Assembly: GCA_002280855.1 (NCBI GenBank)
Contig: NCEU01000004.1
Coordinates: forward strand, 115,118-179,117
DNA: 64,000 nt
Origin: Sphingomonadales bacterium 32-65-25
GTDB taxonomy: Bacteria > Pseudomonadota > Alphaproteobacteria > Sphingomonadales > Sphingomonadaceae
Reading direction: 5' to 3'
Part shown: positions 43,768 to 52,890 of the stretch, piece by piece
Numbering within the stretch: position 1 is the first letter of the stretch
How the letters are laid out: each line of letters opens with the position of its first letter
The notes under the pieces: model-generated
Databases searched by the model: none
Told to the model about the DNA's origin: nothing
What the model saw: the letters and a program-made list of their open reading frames with translations, nothing else
Position numbers and translations under genes: made by a program

Positions 43768-44529
43768 CTACCACCGACGCCGCGTGACCAGCGCCGCCAA
43801 CGCGCCGGCCGCCAGCGCGGCCATTACGGCGGCAAGCCCATAAGCCAGGCTGTTTTCCTGTGCCATCACATAGACCCAACGTTCAAAACCCGATTTGTCG
43901 ATCACGAACGGCGCCGATGTGCTGGCCAGCACCCGGCCCTTTCGCACCAAGTGGATTTCGGCGGTGTAATCGCCCACCGGCACCGCCGCAGGCAGCGCGA
44001 TGCGGGCGGCATAGAGCACACCGCGGGTGATCTGCACGCCATCGGAACGCTCGGTGAACAGCCCGGCCTTCTGGCGCGCGGCGATCAGGCCGGTTTCGAA
44101 TGTGCGGCTGATCCCGTCATCCGCGCCGCTGGCCGGGGACAATTGCAGGTTGCGGATGCCGATTTCGTAAATGGCGGTGGTGCGTTCATCGGCAATCTGC
44201 GTGATGGGGCGGGTGGCCGCCACCGCATAAAAGCCCGGCACCGATTCAAAGCGCACGCCGGTCGCATTCACCCATATGCCGGCGATTCGCGCCTTTTGCC
44301 GGACGGTGACCGGCGCCGACGGCCCGCGCACCACCACCGCGATATCGGGCGGCGCATCGGGCACCGTGCCTTGCGGATACTGGATGGCGCCGAACACCAG
44401 CATTTCCGATCCGCGAAACGTGGTGTTGATCTCGATACGGGCCTGGCTGAGCTGGGTGATCAGCCGGATCGGCGCCGCACCCGCCAGCGCCAGCCACAGG
44501 CCGAGGGCAAGAGCGATACGGGCCATCAT
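43768..44529 (-). CDS. TIGR02186-family transmembrane protein
   Basis: The 253-residue protein has a short signal or anchor helix (IALALGLWLALAGAA), a long extracytoplasmic region with ITQLSQARIEINTTFRGSEMLVFGAI (by its ends) and VVVRGPSAPVTVR, then a C-terminal helix SLAYGLAAVMAALAAGALAALV before RRRW. This pattern is the alphaproteobacterial TIGR02186 family, which sits beside TauE/SafE permeases, as here. ATG 44529 overlaps the TauE stop (ATGA). Its role, perhaps as a permease accessory, is unproven. Confidence 0.85.
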   Translation of the reverse strand: MMARIALALGLWLALAGAAPIRLITQLSQARIEINTTFRGSEMLVFGAIQYPQGTVPDAPPDIAVVVRGPSAPVTVRQKARIAGIWVNATGVRFESVPGFYAVAATRPITQIADERTTAIYEIGIRNLQLSPASGADDGISRTFETGLIAARQKAGLFTERSDGVQITRGVLYAARIALPAAVPVGDYTAEIHLVRKGRVLASTSAPFVIDKSGFERWVYVMAQENSLAYGLAAVMAALAAGALAALVTRRRW

Positions 44530-45443
44530 GCGCCCTCGAACAGCGCGAACGGTTCGGCCGGTGTGAGGGTGAGGCCGATCAGCAGCACGCCCGCCACCGC
44601 CAGCACGACAATCGCCAGCCCCAGCCGCAGCCGATCCGGCGAGAGTTTCTGCGCCGCCCGCACACCCAGTTGCGCGCCGGTCACACCGCCAAGCAACAGC
44701 AGCAGGGCGAGCACGATATCGACGCTTTTGGAAGCCGTGGCGTGCAGCATTGTGGTCGCCGCCGTGACGAAGATGATCTGGAACAGCGAGGTGCCCACCA
44801 CCGCCTGGGCGCGCATCCCCAGGATGTAGACCATGGCCGGCACCATGATGAAGCCGCCGCCGATCCCCATGATGACAGTGAGAATGCCAACGGCAGCGCC
44901 AAGCAGCAGCGGCGCCAGCGGCGAGATGTAGAGGCCCGAGCCGGGAAAGCGCATCTTCCACGGCAGCGCCGCCACCCAGGGCAGATGACGACTGCGGCGC
45001 GCCGGCGGGGCCTCCCCGGCCCGCGCGGCCTTCAGGGCGGCCAACGCGTCGCGCAACATGAGCCCCCCGATCACCGACAGGAAGAGCACGTAGATCAGGC
45101 TGATCACCACATCGATCTGGCCGAGATCCTGCAGCACCGAAAAGACAATCTGCCCCAGCCCAGCGCCGACCAGGCCGCCCGCCACCAGCACCCCGCCCAT
45201 GCGCAGATCCACCTGGCCACGTTCCCAATAGGCCAGGGCGCCCGAGACGGAGGAACCGGTGATCTGCGTGGCAGACGACGCCACCGCCACCGCCGGCGGG
45301 ATGCCATAGAAGATGAGCAGCGGCGTGGTGAGGAAACCGCCCCCAACGCCGAACATGCCCGACAGAAAGCCGACAGCCCCGCCCATCAGGATGATGAGCA
45401 GTGCGTTCACCGACATTTCGGCAATGGGCAGATAGATGTCCAT
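44526..45443 (-). CDS. TauE/SafE-family sulfite/organic anion permease
   Basis: The 305-residue integral membrane protein has about eight helices in two repeats: the glycine motif GGAVGFLSGMFGVGGGFLTTPLLIFYGIPP in the first half (by its ends) and IMGIGGGFIMVPAMVYILGM in the second. The family exports sulfite, sulfoacetate or other small anions. The coupled TIGR02186 gene downstream is its usual partner. A poorly conserved cytoplasmic insert (AARAGEAPPARRSRHLP) lies mid-protein. The substrate is not deducible. Confidence 0.88.
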   Translation of the reverse strand: MDIYLPIAEMSVNALLIILMGGAVGFLSGMFGVGGGFLTTPLLIFYGIPPAVAVASSATQITGSSVSGALAYWERGQVDLRMGGVLVAGGLVGAGLGQIVFSVLQDLGQIDVVISLIYVLFLSVIGGLMLRDALAALKAARAGEAPPARRSRHLPWVAALPWKMRFPGSGLYISPLAPLLLGAAVGILTVIMGIGGGFIMVPAMVYILGMRAQAVVGTSLFQIIFVTAATTMLHATASKSVDIVLALLLLLGGVTGAQLGVRAAQKLSPDRLRLGLAIVVLAVAGVLLIGLTLTPAEPFALFEGA

Positions 45444-45494
45444 GCACCGCAGACGTTACGGGCTGGGCGGGGAAAAGGGAATCGGGCTTTTCGT

Positions 45495-46265
45495 TTACGC
45501 CAACGCGATCAGCGACAATTGGCGGCCATAATCCGGCTCGCTGCGATGCGTGGTGCGGCGGAAGCTGAACCAGCGGGCTTCGTCCGGGTAGGTGTCCACC
45601 CCCAACGCCACCACCGTACGCACGCCGGCGGCGGCGAGGCGGGAGGCGATGAAGCCTTCCAGATCGAACTGGCAGTGTCCGGGTTTGCCAGCCGCGAAAA
45701 AGGCGTCGTGTTCCGGATCGGCCGCACAGAAGCGGTCGCGAAAGGCCAGATCGACCTCGTAACTGGCGCGCGCAATCGTTGGCCCGATGGCAGCGACGAT
45801 GCGATCCCGCCGGGCGCCGAGTTGCTCCATCGCCGCGACTGTTGCGGGGCCGATATCGGCAAGCGCGCCTTTCCAGCCCGAATGCGCCGCGCCGATCACG
45901 CCGGCCTCCACATCGGCCAGCAGGATCGGCGCGCAATCGGCGGTGAGGATACCCAGCGCCAGGCCGGGCGTTGCCGTCACCATCGCATCGGCGGGCGGGC
46001 GGGCCTCATCAGGAAAAGCGGCGGTTACGGGGATCACGGTGGCCGAATGCACCTGATGCAGCGTCACCAGCGCGGCGCCGGGGGCGACGGCGTCGACGGC
46101 GCGGCGGCGGTTTTCGAGCACAAGCTCACGCTCATCGCTGCTGCCCAGCCCGACATTCAGGCTGGCGAACAGGCCGGACGATACGCCGCCGCGCCGGGTG
46201 AGGAACCCGTGCCGCGTGCCGGCCAGGCCTGCGACGGTGAGGAAATCTACAGTCTCGCCCGGCAC
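45495..46265 (-). CDS. pgeF: Peptidoglycan editing factor PgeF (multicopper oxidase-like, YfiH)
   Basis: The 256-residue laccase-domain protein has HGFLTRRGGVSSG, the metal/active-site VTLHQVHSATV, LTADCAPILLAD and IGAAHSGWKGALADI with the conserved Cys and two His. PgeF removes mis-incorporated L-serine from UDP-MurNAc peptides. The start is GTG at 46265, within the end of the GNAT gene (19-base overlap), so it is last in the lgt-midA-GNAT-pgeF chain. The association with lgt supports an envelope role. Confidence 0.9.
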   Translation of the reverse strand: MPGETVDFLTVAGLAGTRHGFLTRRGGVSSGLFASLNVGLGSSDERELVLENRRRAVDAVAPGAALVTLHQVHSATVIPVTAAFPDEARPPADAMVTATPGLALGILTADCAPILLADVEAGVIGAAHSGWKGALADIGPATVAAMEQLGARRDRIVAAIGPTIARASYEVDLAFRDRFCAADPEHDAFFAAGKPGHCQFDLEGFIASRLAAAGVRTVVALGVDTYPDEARWFSFRRTTHRSEPDYGRQLSLIALA

Positions 46266-46768
46266 AATATGTCCTCATCGGCCTGATCGCCGACCATGAA
46301 ATGATAGGGCGCCACTTCTTCAAAGCCGTGACGGGCATAGAAGCGCCGGGCGCGCGGATTTTCGGTGAAGACGCTGAGCCAGATTTCCGGCGCGCCGCGA
46401 GCGCGGGCTGTGTCCTTCGCCCACTCGGTCAGCACGTCAGCCAGCCCAAGGCCCTGCCACGGCTTGTAGATATAGAGCTGGCGCAATTCCATCGCACCGG
46501 GCGCGGGATCGGGGGCGGGCAGCTTCAGGCTGCTCACCTTGCAGAAGCCGATCGGCGCGCCGCCGGTCAGCGCAAAGCGCACGCTGATATCGGGATCGGC
46601 CAGTTCGGCGGCATAGGCTTCATCGCTGCCCTGCTGCAGGAAGGTCGCCATATCCTCCAGCCTGTAGAGCGTGCCGAACGTGTCGATGAAGGTGGCGCGC
46701 GCAATGCCACCCAGCACGGCGCCATCTGCAGCCGTCGCATCGCGATAGGTGATGAGGGGGTGGCTCAT
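46247..46768 (-). CDS. GNAT-family N-acetyltransferase
   Basis: The 173-residue acyltransferase has the acetyl-CoA-binding strand and pyrophosphate loop LYIYKPWQGLGLADVLTEWA, the following IWLSVFTENPRARRFYARHGFEEV segment (by its ends) and a final FMVGDQADEDILC. The fold is complete; the acceptor is unknown. It overlaps midA by four bases upstream and pgeF by 19 downstream, so it belongs to the lgt operon, though no envelope function is shown. Confidence 0.85.
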   Translation of the reverse strand: MSHPLITYRDATAADGAVLGGIARATFIDTFGTLYRLEDMATFLQQGSDEAYAAELADPDISVRFALTGGAPIGFCKVSSLKLPAPDPAPGAMELRQLYIYKPWQGLGLADVLTEWAKDTARARGAPEIWLSVFTENPRARRFYARHGFEEVAPYHFMVGDQADEDILCRARL

Positions 46769-47784
46769 ACGGGCCCCATGCCAAATCCGGCCGGCACTGG
46801 CCAGCCCGGCGCCGTGACCGCCATGGCGCGGAAGATGGCGCCCATCTGCTGCGGCGCGGTGAGCCGCAACAGTGCGGCGGTGATGCTGCCGGCTTCGTGC
46901 GGCGGCTTGCCTATCTTCAGCGCCTCGGCCCGCGCCGCGATGCCGAGATCACCCAGCAACGCGCCCTGTGCCACCGGGCCATGCACGGCCAATCCGCGCC
47001 CGTTGGCGATGGCGGCCAGCGCGCTGAAATCGACGTGCGCGGTCAAGTCATGCGCGCCGGGATCATAAAAGGGGCTGACCTTCTCGCCGCGATGCACGGC
47101 CTGCAGCGTGTCGAGCGGCACATTTTCGATCACCTGGCCGCCATAGCCGTAATCGATGATCAGCATGGCCCCACCCTGCGCTGCGATACGGCCCGACAGA
47201 TGCCCCATGATCGCCTGCGCCGCCTCGCTCCATTCGGCATCTTCGCCATCGGCCGGCAGCCATCGCGGCATAAACAGGCGGTCTTCAAAGCCGACATGCA
47301 ATTCCTTGCCTGCCCGGCGCTGGCGGATCGGCAGGGCATCGAAGAATTCATTGGCGATGATGATCAGCGGCCGATCATCGGGCAACTGATCAACCCGGTC
47401 GTGCCACTGTGCCGCCCAGCCCGCCAGCCGCGCCCGCTGGATGGAGCGCAAGGCCAGACTGGTTTCGACCAGGTGCAGCCCCGCGCTGGCAGCAAACCCT
47501 GGCAGCCGGCCGAGCAGGCGCAGCGCATCAGCCATCAGGCTGCCATGGCCGGGGCCGAGTTCGGCAATGTGCAGCGGTGGTTTTTCGGCCCGCAGCCACA
47601 GATCGCCGATCCAGCCGCCGATCATCTCGCCGAACATCTGGCTGATTTCCGGCGCCGTGGTGAAATCGCGGCCCAACGGGTCTTCGCCGCCATAATAGGC
47701 CGCGTTGCAGGCCGCCATCCACGCATCGAGGCGCAGCGGCCCTTCAGCCTGAATGCGGGCGCGCAGGGTTTCGGCGAGGCTCAC
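46765..47784 (-). CDS. MidA/NDUFAF7-type SAM-dependent methyltransferase
   Basis: The 339-residue DUF185 protein has the N-terminal GPLRLDAWMAACNAAYYGGEDPLGRDFTTAPEISQMFGEMIGGW (by its ends GPLRLDAWM and EISQMFGE), the SAM motif IAELGPGHGSLMADALR, LIIANEFFDALPIRQ and IIDYGYGG. The mitochondrial homologue methylates an arginine of complex I subunit NDUFS2; a bacterial equivalent is plausible. It starts with GTG overlapping the lgt stop (GTGA) and ends overlapping the GNAT start, second in the lgt chain. Confidence 0.9.
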   Translation of the reverse strand: MSLAETLRARIQAEGPLRLDAWMAACNAAYYGGEDPLGRDFTTAPEISQMFGEMIGGWIGDLWLRAEKPPLHIAELGPGHGSLMADALRLLGRLPGFAASAGLHLVETSLALRSIQRARLAGWAAQWHDRVDQLPDDRPLIIIANEFFDALPIRQRRAGKELHVGFEDRLFMPRWLPADGEDAEWSEAAQAIMGHLSGRIAAQGGAMLIIDYGYGGQVIENVPLDTLQAVHRGEKVSPFYDPGAHDLTAHVDFSALAAIANGRGLAVHGPVAQGALLGDLGIAARAEALKIGKPPHEAGSITAALLRLTAPQQMGAIFRAMAVTAPGWPVPAGFGMGPV

Positions 47785-48638
47785 GCCGCAACGGGTTTGC
47801 GGATCAGCGCCAGCACGAGCAGCAGCAGTCCGATGGCGATGATCGGCAGGGTGAGCGTCTGGCCCATGGTCAGGCCGGAATCGAGGATACCCAGCTGCCG
47901 ATCCGGTTCACGGTAGTTTTCGATGATATAGCGGGACAAGCCATAGCCGATGCCGAACACGCCCGACAGCAGGCCGGGCCGCAGCCGGGCTGGGGTGAAC
48001 CAGAACAGCAGGGTCAGCACGATGAACAGCACGCCGCCTTCCAGGCCGGCTTCATACAGCTGGCTGGGGTGGCGCGGTTCCGGGCCGGCATCAGGGAAGA
48101 TGATGCCCCAGTCCGTGCCGGTGGGGCGGCCCCACAGCTCGCCGTTGACGAAATTGGCCAGCCGACCCAGCCCGAGACCCAGCGGCGTGACGGTGGCAAC
48201 CAGATCAAGCAGTCGCAAGCCGCTGTATTTGGCGAACCAGCCGTGCAGGAAGCAGGCGGCGATCACACCGAAACAGCCGCCGTGGAAGCTCATGCCGCCA
48301 TCCCACAGGCGCAATATCTCCATCGGATCGGCCATGTATTTGTCAGGGTTATAAAACAGCACATAGCCGAGCCGGCCGCCGCCGATCACACCCAGCGTCG
48401 CCCAGGTGATGTAATCATCCAGCTGTTTCTGGCTGAGCGGCGCGCCGGGTTTGCGGATCATCCGCGTCATCAGAAACCAGGCGCCGGCAATGCCGGTGAT
48501 ATAGGCCAGGCTGTACCAGCGCAGGGCAAACGGCCCCCATTCGGAGCCAGCCAGCGAGAACGCCGGGATGGTGAAGGCCTCGGGCCGCACCGGCAGCGTG
48601 GTGAAATCCACTGCGGCGGCGAAAAATTCGGTGAGCAT
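47781..48638 (-). CDS. lgt: Prolipoprotein diacylglyceryl transferase
   Basis: Lgt adds diacylglycerol to the lipobox cysteine of prolipoproteins in the inner membrane. The 285 residues include the essential GVIGGGRLGYVLFY loop, the His of MSFHGGCFGV, and the signature LGRLANFVNGELWGRPT with EPRHPSQLYEA. Seven helices are evident. It heads the lgt-midA-GNAT-pgeF chain and is divergent from the second acyl-CoA dehydrogenase cluster. Confidence 0.96.
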   Translation of the reverse strand: MLTEFFAAAVDFTTLPVRPEAFTIPAFSLAGSEWGPFALRWYSLAYITGIAGAWFLMTRMIRKPGAPLSQKQLDDYITWATLGVIGGGRLGYVLFYNPDKYMADPMEILRLWDGGMSFHGGCFGVIAACFLHGWFAKYSGLRLLDLVATVTPLGLGLGRLANFVNGELWGRPTGTDWGIIFPDAGPEPRHPSQLYEAGLEGGVLFIVLTLLFWFTPARLRPGLLSGVFGIGYGLSRYIIENYREPDRQLGILDSGLTMGQTLTLPIIAIGLLLLVLALIRKPVAA

Positions 48639-48725
48639 CGTGCCTCTACATCATCTGCCAGCTTTGCTGGCGCAGCGCGGCGCACCATAAGGTGAGCCGA
48701 AGATATTTCCAGTGGGAGAGGCAAG

Positions 48726-49913
48726 ATGGCTGACCTTGAAACATTCCGCGCCGAAACGCGCGCCTGGCTGGAGGCGAATTGCCCGCCCGAAATGCGCGAG
48801 CCGATCCGCGATGATGACGATGTGTGCTGGGGCGGGCGCGGCGTAAAGTTCAAGAGCGAAGCCCAGCGCGTGTGGCTGGAGCGTATGGGCGCCAAGGGCT
48901 GGACGGTGCCGGAATGGCCGAGCGCCTATGGCGGCGGCGGGCTTTCCCGCGAAGAAGCCAAGGTACTTTCCGAGGAAATGCGCCGCATCAAGGCGCGCTC
49001 CCCGCTGTCGAGCTTCGGCATCTGGATGCTCGGCCCGGCGCTGCTGAAATATGGCAATGAAGCCCAGAAGCTGGAGCATCTGCCCAAGATCGCCCGCGGC
49101 GAAATCCGCTGGTGCCAGGGCTATTCCGAACCGGGGGCCGGGTCTGACCTCGCTTCGCTGCGCACGTCCGCCGAGGACAAGGGCGACCATTATCTCGTCA
49201 ACGGCTCCAAGGTGTGGACCAGCTATGCCGACAAGGCGGATTGGATCTTCTGCCTCGTCCGCACCGATCCCACGGCGGCCAAGCATCTGGGCATCAGCTT
49301 CCTGCTGTTCGACATGGCCTCGACAGGCGTTTCGACCAGCCCGATCAAGCTGATCTCCGGCTCCTCGCCCTTCTGCCAGACCTTCTTCGACAATGTGCAG
49401 GTGCCCAAGGAAAACCTGATGGGCGTGCCCGGCAAGGGCTGGGACATCGCCAAATATCTGCTCACCCACGAACGCGATATGATCGGCGGCAGCGATTCGA
49501 CCGGCGGCGGGCAGCGGGACAGCGTGTCGAACATCGCCAAGCGGCTGATCGGCCTCGATGCCGCCATCCTGGCCGATACCGCGCTGCGCACCGATATCGC
49601 CCGTCACGAAATCAACGCGCTGGCCTTTGGCCTGACAATGGAGCGCGTGCTGGCCGAGACCAAGAGCGGCCAGGGCACCGGCGCCTTGAGTTCGATGCTG
49701 AAATATTACGGCACAGAACTGAACAAGGAACGCATGGAGCTGTTGATGTCGATTCGGGGCAGCGACGGCCTGGTGTGGGAAGGCGAAGAAAAGGGCGAAG
49801 GCGATCTCGCCCGGTCGTGGCTGCGCAGCCGCGCCAACAGCATCGAGGGCGGCACATCGGAAGTGCAGCTCAACATCATCGCCAAGCGCGTGCTCGACCT
49901 GCCGGGAGCCTGA
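48726..49913 (+). CDS. Acyl-CoA dehydrogenase, larger subunit, second cluster
   Basis: The 395-residue flavoenzyme has the loop YSEPGAGSDLASLRT, the Lys/Trp strand NGSKVWTSYADKADW and the C-terminal IEGGTSEVQLNIIAKRVLDLPG. It is the counterpart of the gene at 2304, with 395 and 402 residues, and is also followed directly (three bases) by a shorter, less complete acyl-CoA dehydrogenase, then by an acyl-CoA synthetase and an HD protein. The cluster thus can activate and desaturate one kind of acyl substrate, unknown at present. GGGAGAGGCAAG precedes the ATG. Confidence 0.9.
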   Translation: MADLETFRAETRAWLEANCPPEMREPIRDDDDVCWGGRGVKFKSEAQRVWLERMGAKGWTVPEWPSAYGGGGLSREEAKVLSEEMRRIKARSPLSSFGIWMLGPALLKYGNEAQKLEHLPKIARGEIRWCQGYSEPGAGSDLASLRTSAEDKGDHYLVNGSKVWTSYADKADWIFCLVRTDPTAAKHLGISFLLFDMASTGVSTSPIKLISGSSPFCQTFFDNVQVPKENLMGVPGKGWDIAKYLLTHERDMIGGSDSTGGGQRDSVSNIAKRLIGLDAAILADTALRTDIARHEINALAFGLTMERVLAETKSGQGTGALSSMLKYYGTELNKERMELLMSIRGSDGLVWEGEEKGEGDLARSWLRSRANSIEGGTSEVQLNIIAKRVLDLPGA

Positions 49914-49916
49914 CCA

Positions 49917-51053
49917 ATGCCGCTCATCCTCACTGACGATCAGCAGATGATCCGCGACAGCGCGGAGGGCTTCTTCAAGGATGAAGCCCCCGTGTCGCAA
50001 CACCGCGACTTGCGCGACAGCAAGAATACCGACGGCTTTTCCCGCGATGTGTGGACCAAGATGGCCGAGATGGGCTTTGCCGGCGTGCTGGTGCCGGAAG
50101 CGCATGGCGGGGCGGACATGGGCCATGTCGCGGCCGGCATCATCCTCGAGGCGATGGGCAAGAATCTGTCTGCCGCGCCGATGCTCTCCACCGCCGTGCT
50201 GGGCGCCACGGCGCTGAAGGCCGGCACGGCGGAACAGCAGGCCAAATATCTGCCGCTCATCGCGCAGGGCGCGCATCTGCTGGCGCTGGCCGCCGATGAA
50301 GCCGCCCGCCACAAGCCCAATCATGTGGCAACCACCGCCACGCCTTCAGGCAATGGCTTCAAGCTGAACGGCGTGAAGGGCTTCGTGCTCGATGGCGCGG
50401 CGGCTGACACGCTGATCGTCGCGGCCCGCACCGGCGGCGAGACCGACGACAAGGCCGGCATCACGCTGTTCCTGGTCAACCCCAAGGCTGATGGCGTAAC
50501 GATCGACAAGCGTTCGATGGTGGACAGCCGTGGTGCGGCGCGCGTCACGCTGGCGGATGTGCAGGTCGATGGCGCCGACGTTTTGGGCGGCGTGGGTGAA
50601 GGCTTTGCCATCCTCGAAAGGATGCTGGACGCTGGCCGCGCCTGCCTTGCCGCCGAAATGCTCGGCGTGTCGGGCACCAGCTTTGCGATGACGGTGGATT
50701 ATCTGAAGCAGCGTGAACAGTTCGGCCAGAAGATCGGCAGTTTCCAGGCCCTGCAGCACCGCGCCGCCCACCTGTTCTGCGAAGTGGAACTGGCGCGTTC
50801 GGCCACGCTGAAGGCGCTGCAAGCGCTGGATGAAGGCAGCGACCGCGCAGCCATGTATGTCAGCCTCGCCAAGGCCAAGGCCGGCGAAGTGGCGATCCTG
50901 GCCAGCAACGAAGGCGTGCAGATGCACGGCGGCATCGGCATGACCGATGAGTATGACATCGGCTTCTTCATGAAACGCGCCCGCGCCGCGCAGGAGACGT
51001 TTGGCGATGCGGCCTTCCACAGCGATCGGATTGCGAGGCAGCTGGGCTACTGA
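49917..51053 (+). CDS. Acyl-CoA dehydrogenase, smaller subunit, second cluster
   Basis: The 378-residue protein has the helical N-terminus LTDDQQMIRDSAEGFF and the C-terminal KQREQFGQKIGSFQALQH and MHGGIGMTDEYDIGFFMKRA, but lacks the YSEPGAGS flavin loop (here LAADEAARHKPNHV) and the terminal NEIQR-type segment. That deficit repeats what is seen at 3571-4686. It is likely the partner subunit of the enzyme encoded three bases upstream. Confidence 0.87.
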   Translation: MPLILTDDQQMIRDSAEGFFKDEAPVSQHRDLRDSKNTDGFSRDVWTKMAEMGFAGVLVPEAHGGADMGHVAAGIILEAMGKNLSAAPMLSTAVLGATALKAGTAEQQAKYLPLIAQGAHLLALAADEAARHKPNHVATTATPSGNGFKLNGVKGFVLDGAAADTLIVAARTGGETDDKAGITLFLVNPKADGVTIDKRSMVDSRGAARVTLADVQVDGADVLGGVGEGFAILERMLDAGRACLAAEMLGVSGTSFAMTVDYLKQREQFGQKIGSFQALQHRAAHLFCEVELARSATLKALQALDEGSDRAAMYVSLAKAKAGEVAILASNEGVQMHGGIGMTDEYDIGFFMKRARAAQETFGDAAFHSDRIARQLGY

Positions 51054-51144
51054 TGCTTGCACTTGCAAGCATCAACCAGCGTGGCATTAAGAGATTGTAA
51101 CAGAGCCGCAGCCAGCGGCCGCACCAGCCTTGGGAGACTGACCT

Positions 51145-52875
51145 GTGACCAAATCCGCGCTTGATGCCGCCCTCGATCAGGTCGTCGCCGGCATCACGGC
51201 CCCCGGCGGTGCGCTGGGCGTGGGCACGGCCAACGTGCACGGCGTCTCGCTGCCGATATTCTCCGCCGCGCCGCCGACCATGCGCGAATATATGGCGATG
51301 TTCTTCACCGTGAACGGCCCCAAGGAGTTCCTGGTGTTCGGCGAGGAGCGCCTGACCTTCGCCGAAGTCTATGCCAGATCGCTGAAATTCGCCGCCATGC
51401 TGCAGCACCGCCACGGCATCGCCAAGGGTGACCGCGTCGGCGTCGCCATGCGCAACTATCCGGATTGGATCATCGCCTATGTCGCCTGCGCCCATATGGG
51501 CGCGGTGTGCATCCCGATGAACGCGTGGTGGACGGCCGAGGAAATGGCCTATGGCATCGAGGACAGCGGCGCCCGCCTGGTGATCGCCGACGAGGAACGC
51601 GCCCGCCGCCTCGCCACCCTGTCGTGCACGGCCAAGGTCATTACCGTTCGCACTTCGGGCGAAGTCGCCAGCCAGCTGGGTTTTGCCCGCTCCGAGGATG
51701 AACTGGCGGCCAGCCCCGACACCATGTGGTATCTTCCCGAACTGCTGCCCGAAGATGATTGCACGATCATGTATACTTCGGGCTCCACCGGCGCGCCCAA
51801 GGGAGCGGTGTCCACCCACCGCGCGCAGGTTTCGGCATCGATGAACTATCTGGTGACGGGCCTGGCGCTGCTGGAATTGTCGGCCCAGTCAGGCGCGGCA
51901 CCGGCGGATCAGCAGGTGATGCTGCTCAATGTGCCGCTGTTCCACATCACCGGCCTGGTGCCGGTGTTGCTGGTGAGCTTTGCCATCGGCCGCAAGATGA
52001 TCATCATGCACAAATGGGATGCCGGCGAAGCGCTGCGCCTGATCGAGAAGGAGCGCTGCACCTATTTCGTCGGCGTGCCGACCATGAGCCTCGAACTCAT
52101 GCAGCATCCCGACCGCCACAAATATGATCTGTCATCGCTGGTCGATATCGCGTCCGGCGGCGCACCGCGTCCGCCCGAACATGTCGAGCGGCTGGCCAAG
52201 GAGTTCGAAGGCAAGCACCCGGTGCAGGGCTATGGCCTGACCGAAACCAATGGCGTCGGCGCCGGAAATATCCGCGACAATTACCGCAACAAGCCGGCAT
52301 CAACGGGCCGGGCCGCGCCACCGTTGATGGAAATCCGCATCGCCGATGGTGATGGCCCGGTGGGCGACGCGCTGCCGACCGGCACGGTGGGTGAGGTCTG
52401 CCTGCGTTCGGTGTGCAATTGCCGGGGTTACTGGAACAAGCCCGAAGCCACTGCCGCGGCATTCGTTGGCGATGGCTGGTTCCGCAGCGGCGACCTCGGC
52501 TATCTGGATGACGAAGGCTATCTGTTCATCGTCGATCGCAAGAAGGACATCATCATCCGCGGCGGCGAGAATATCAGCTGCCAGGAAGTGGAATCGGCGA
52601 TCTATGCCCACCCAGCCGTGGCCGAAGTGAGCGTATTCGGCCTGCCCGACGAGCGGCTGGGCGAGATTGTTGGCGCTGTCGTCTATGCCAAGCCGGGCGA
52701 GCATCTCGATCCCGATGCGCTGATCGATTTCCTGAAATCCGGCATGGCCGCCTACAAGATCCCGGCCAAGCTGTGGATGAGCGCCGATCAACTGCCCAAG
52801 CTGGGATCAGCCAAGATCGACAAGGTGACGCTGAGAAAGCAGTATCGTGCTGCGTGGGCCGCAAACGCGGCCTGA
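51145..52875 (+). CDS. Acyl-CoA synthetase of the second fatty-acid cluster
   Basis: The 576-residue adenylate-forming ligase has MYTSGSTGAPKGAVSTH, the mid motif QGYGLTETNGVGAG, the hinge WFRSGDLGYLDDEGYLFIVDRKKDIIIRGGENISC (by its ends) and the C-terminal Lys of SAKIDKVTLR. It is the activating enzyme of the cluster and should supply the CoA thioester oxidised by the two upstream dehydrogenases. A 91-base gap precedes it. Chain length is not deducible; its size fits long-chain or bulky acids. Confidence 0.88.
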   Translation: MTKSALDAALDQVVAGITAPGGALGVGTANVHGVSLPIFSAAPPTMREYMAMFFTVNGPKEFLVFGEERLTFAEVYARSLKFAAMLQHRHGIAKGDRVGVAMRNYPDWIIAYVACAHMGAVCIPMNAWWTAEEMAYGIEDSGARLVIADEERARRLATLSCTAKVITVRTSGEVASQLGFARSEDELAASPDTMWYLPELLPEDDCTIMYTSGSTGAPKGAVSTHRAQVSASMNYLVTGLALLELSAQSGAAPADQQVMLLNVPLFHITGLVPVLLVSFAIGRKMIIMHKWDAGEALRLIEKERCTYFVGVPTMSLELMQHPDRHKYDLSSLVDIASGGAPRPPEHVERLAKEFEGKHPVQGYGLTETNGVGAGNIRDNYRNKPASTGRAAPPLMEIRIADGDGPVGDALPTGTVGEVCLRSVCNCRGYWNKPEATAAAFVGDGWFRSGDLGYLDDEGYLFIVDRKKDIIIRGGENISCQEVESAIYAHPAVAEVSVFGLPDERLGEIVGAVVYAKPGEHLDPDALIDFLKSGMAAYKIPAKLWMSADQLPKLGSAKIDKVTLRKQYRAAWAANAA

Positions 52876-52890
52876 GTCGGGAGACGACCA

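Noticed and set aside
43768..45936. A single 722-residue minus-strand gene
   Set aside because: Only the last 253 residues are protein-like (TIGR02186 family). The upstream part is an out-of-frame reading of the TauE/SafE and pgeF genes.
44670..46286. A 538-residue plus-strand ORF
   Set aside because: Antisense to TauE/SafE and pgeF, both with clear family motifs; no motif is visible in the ORF itself.
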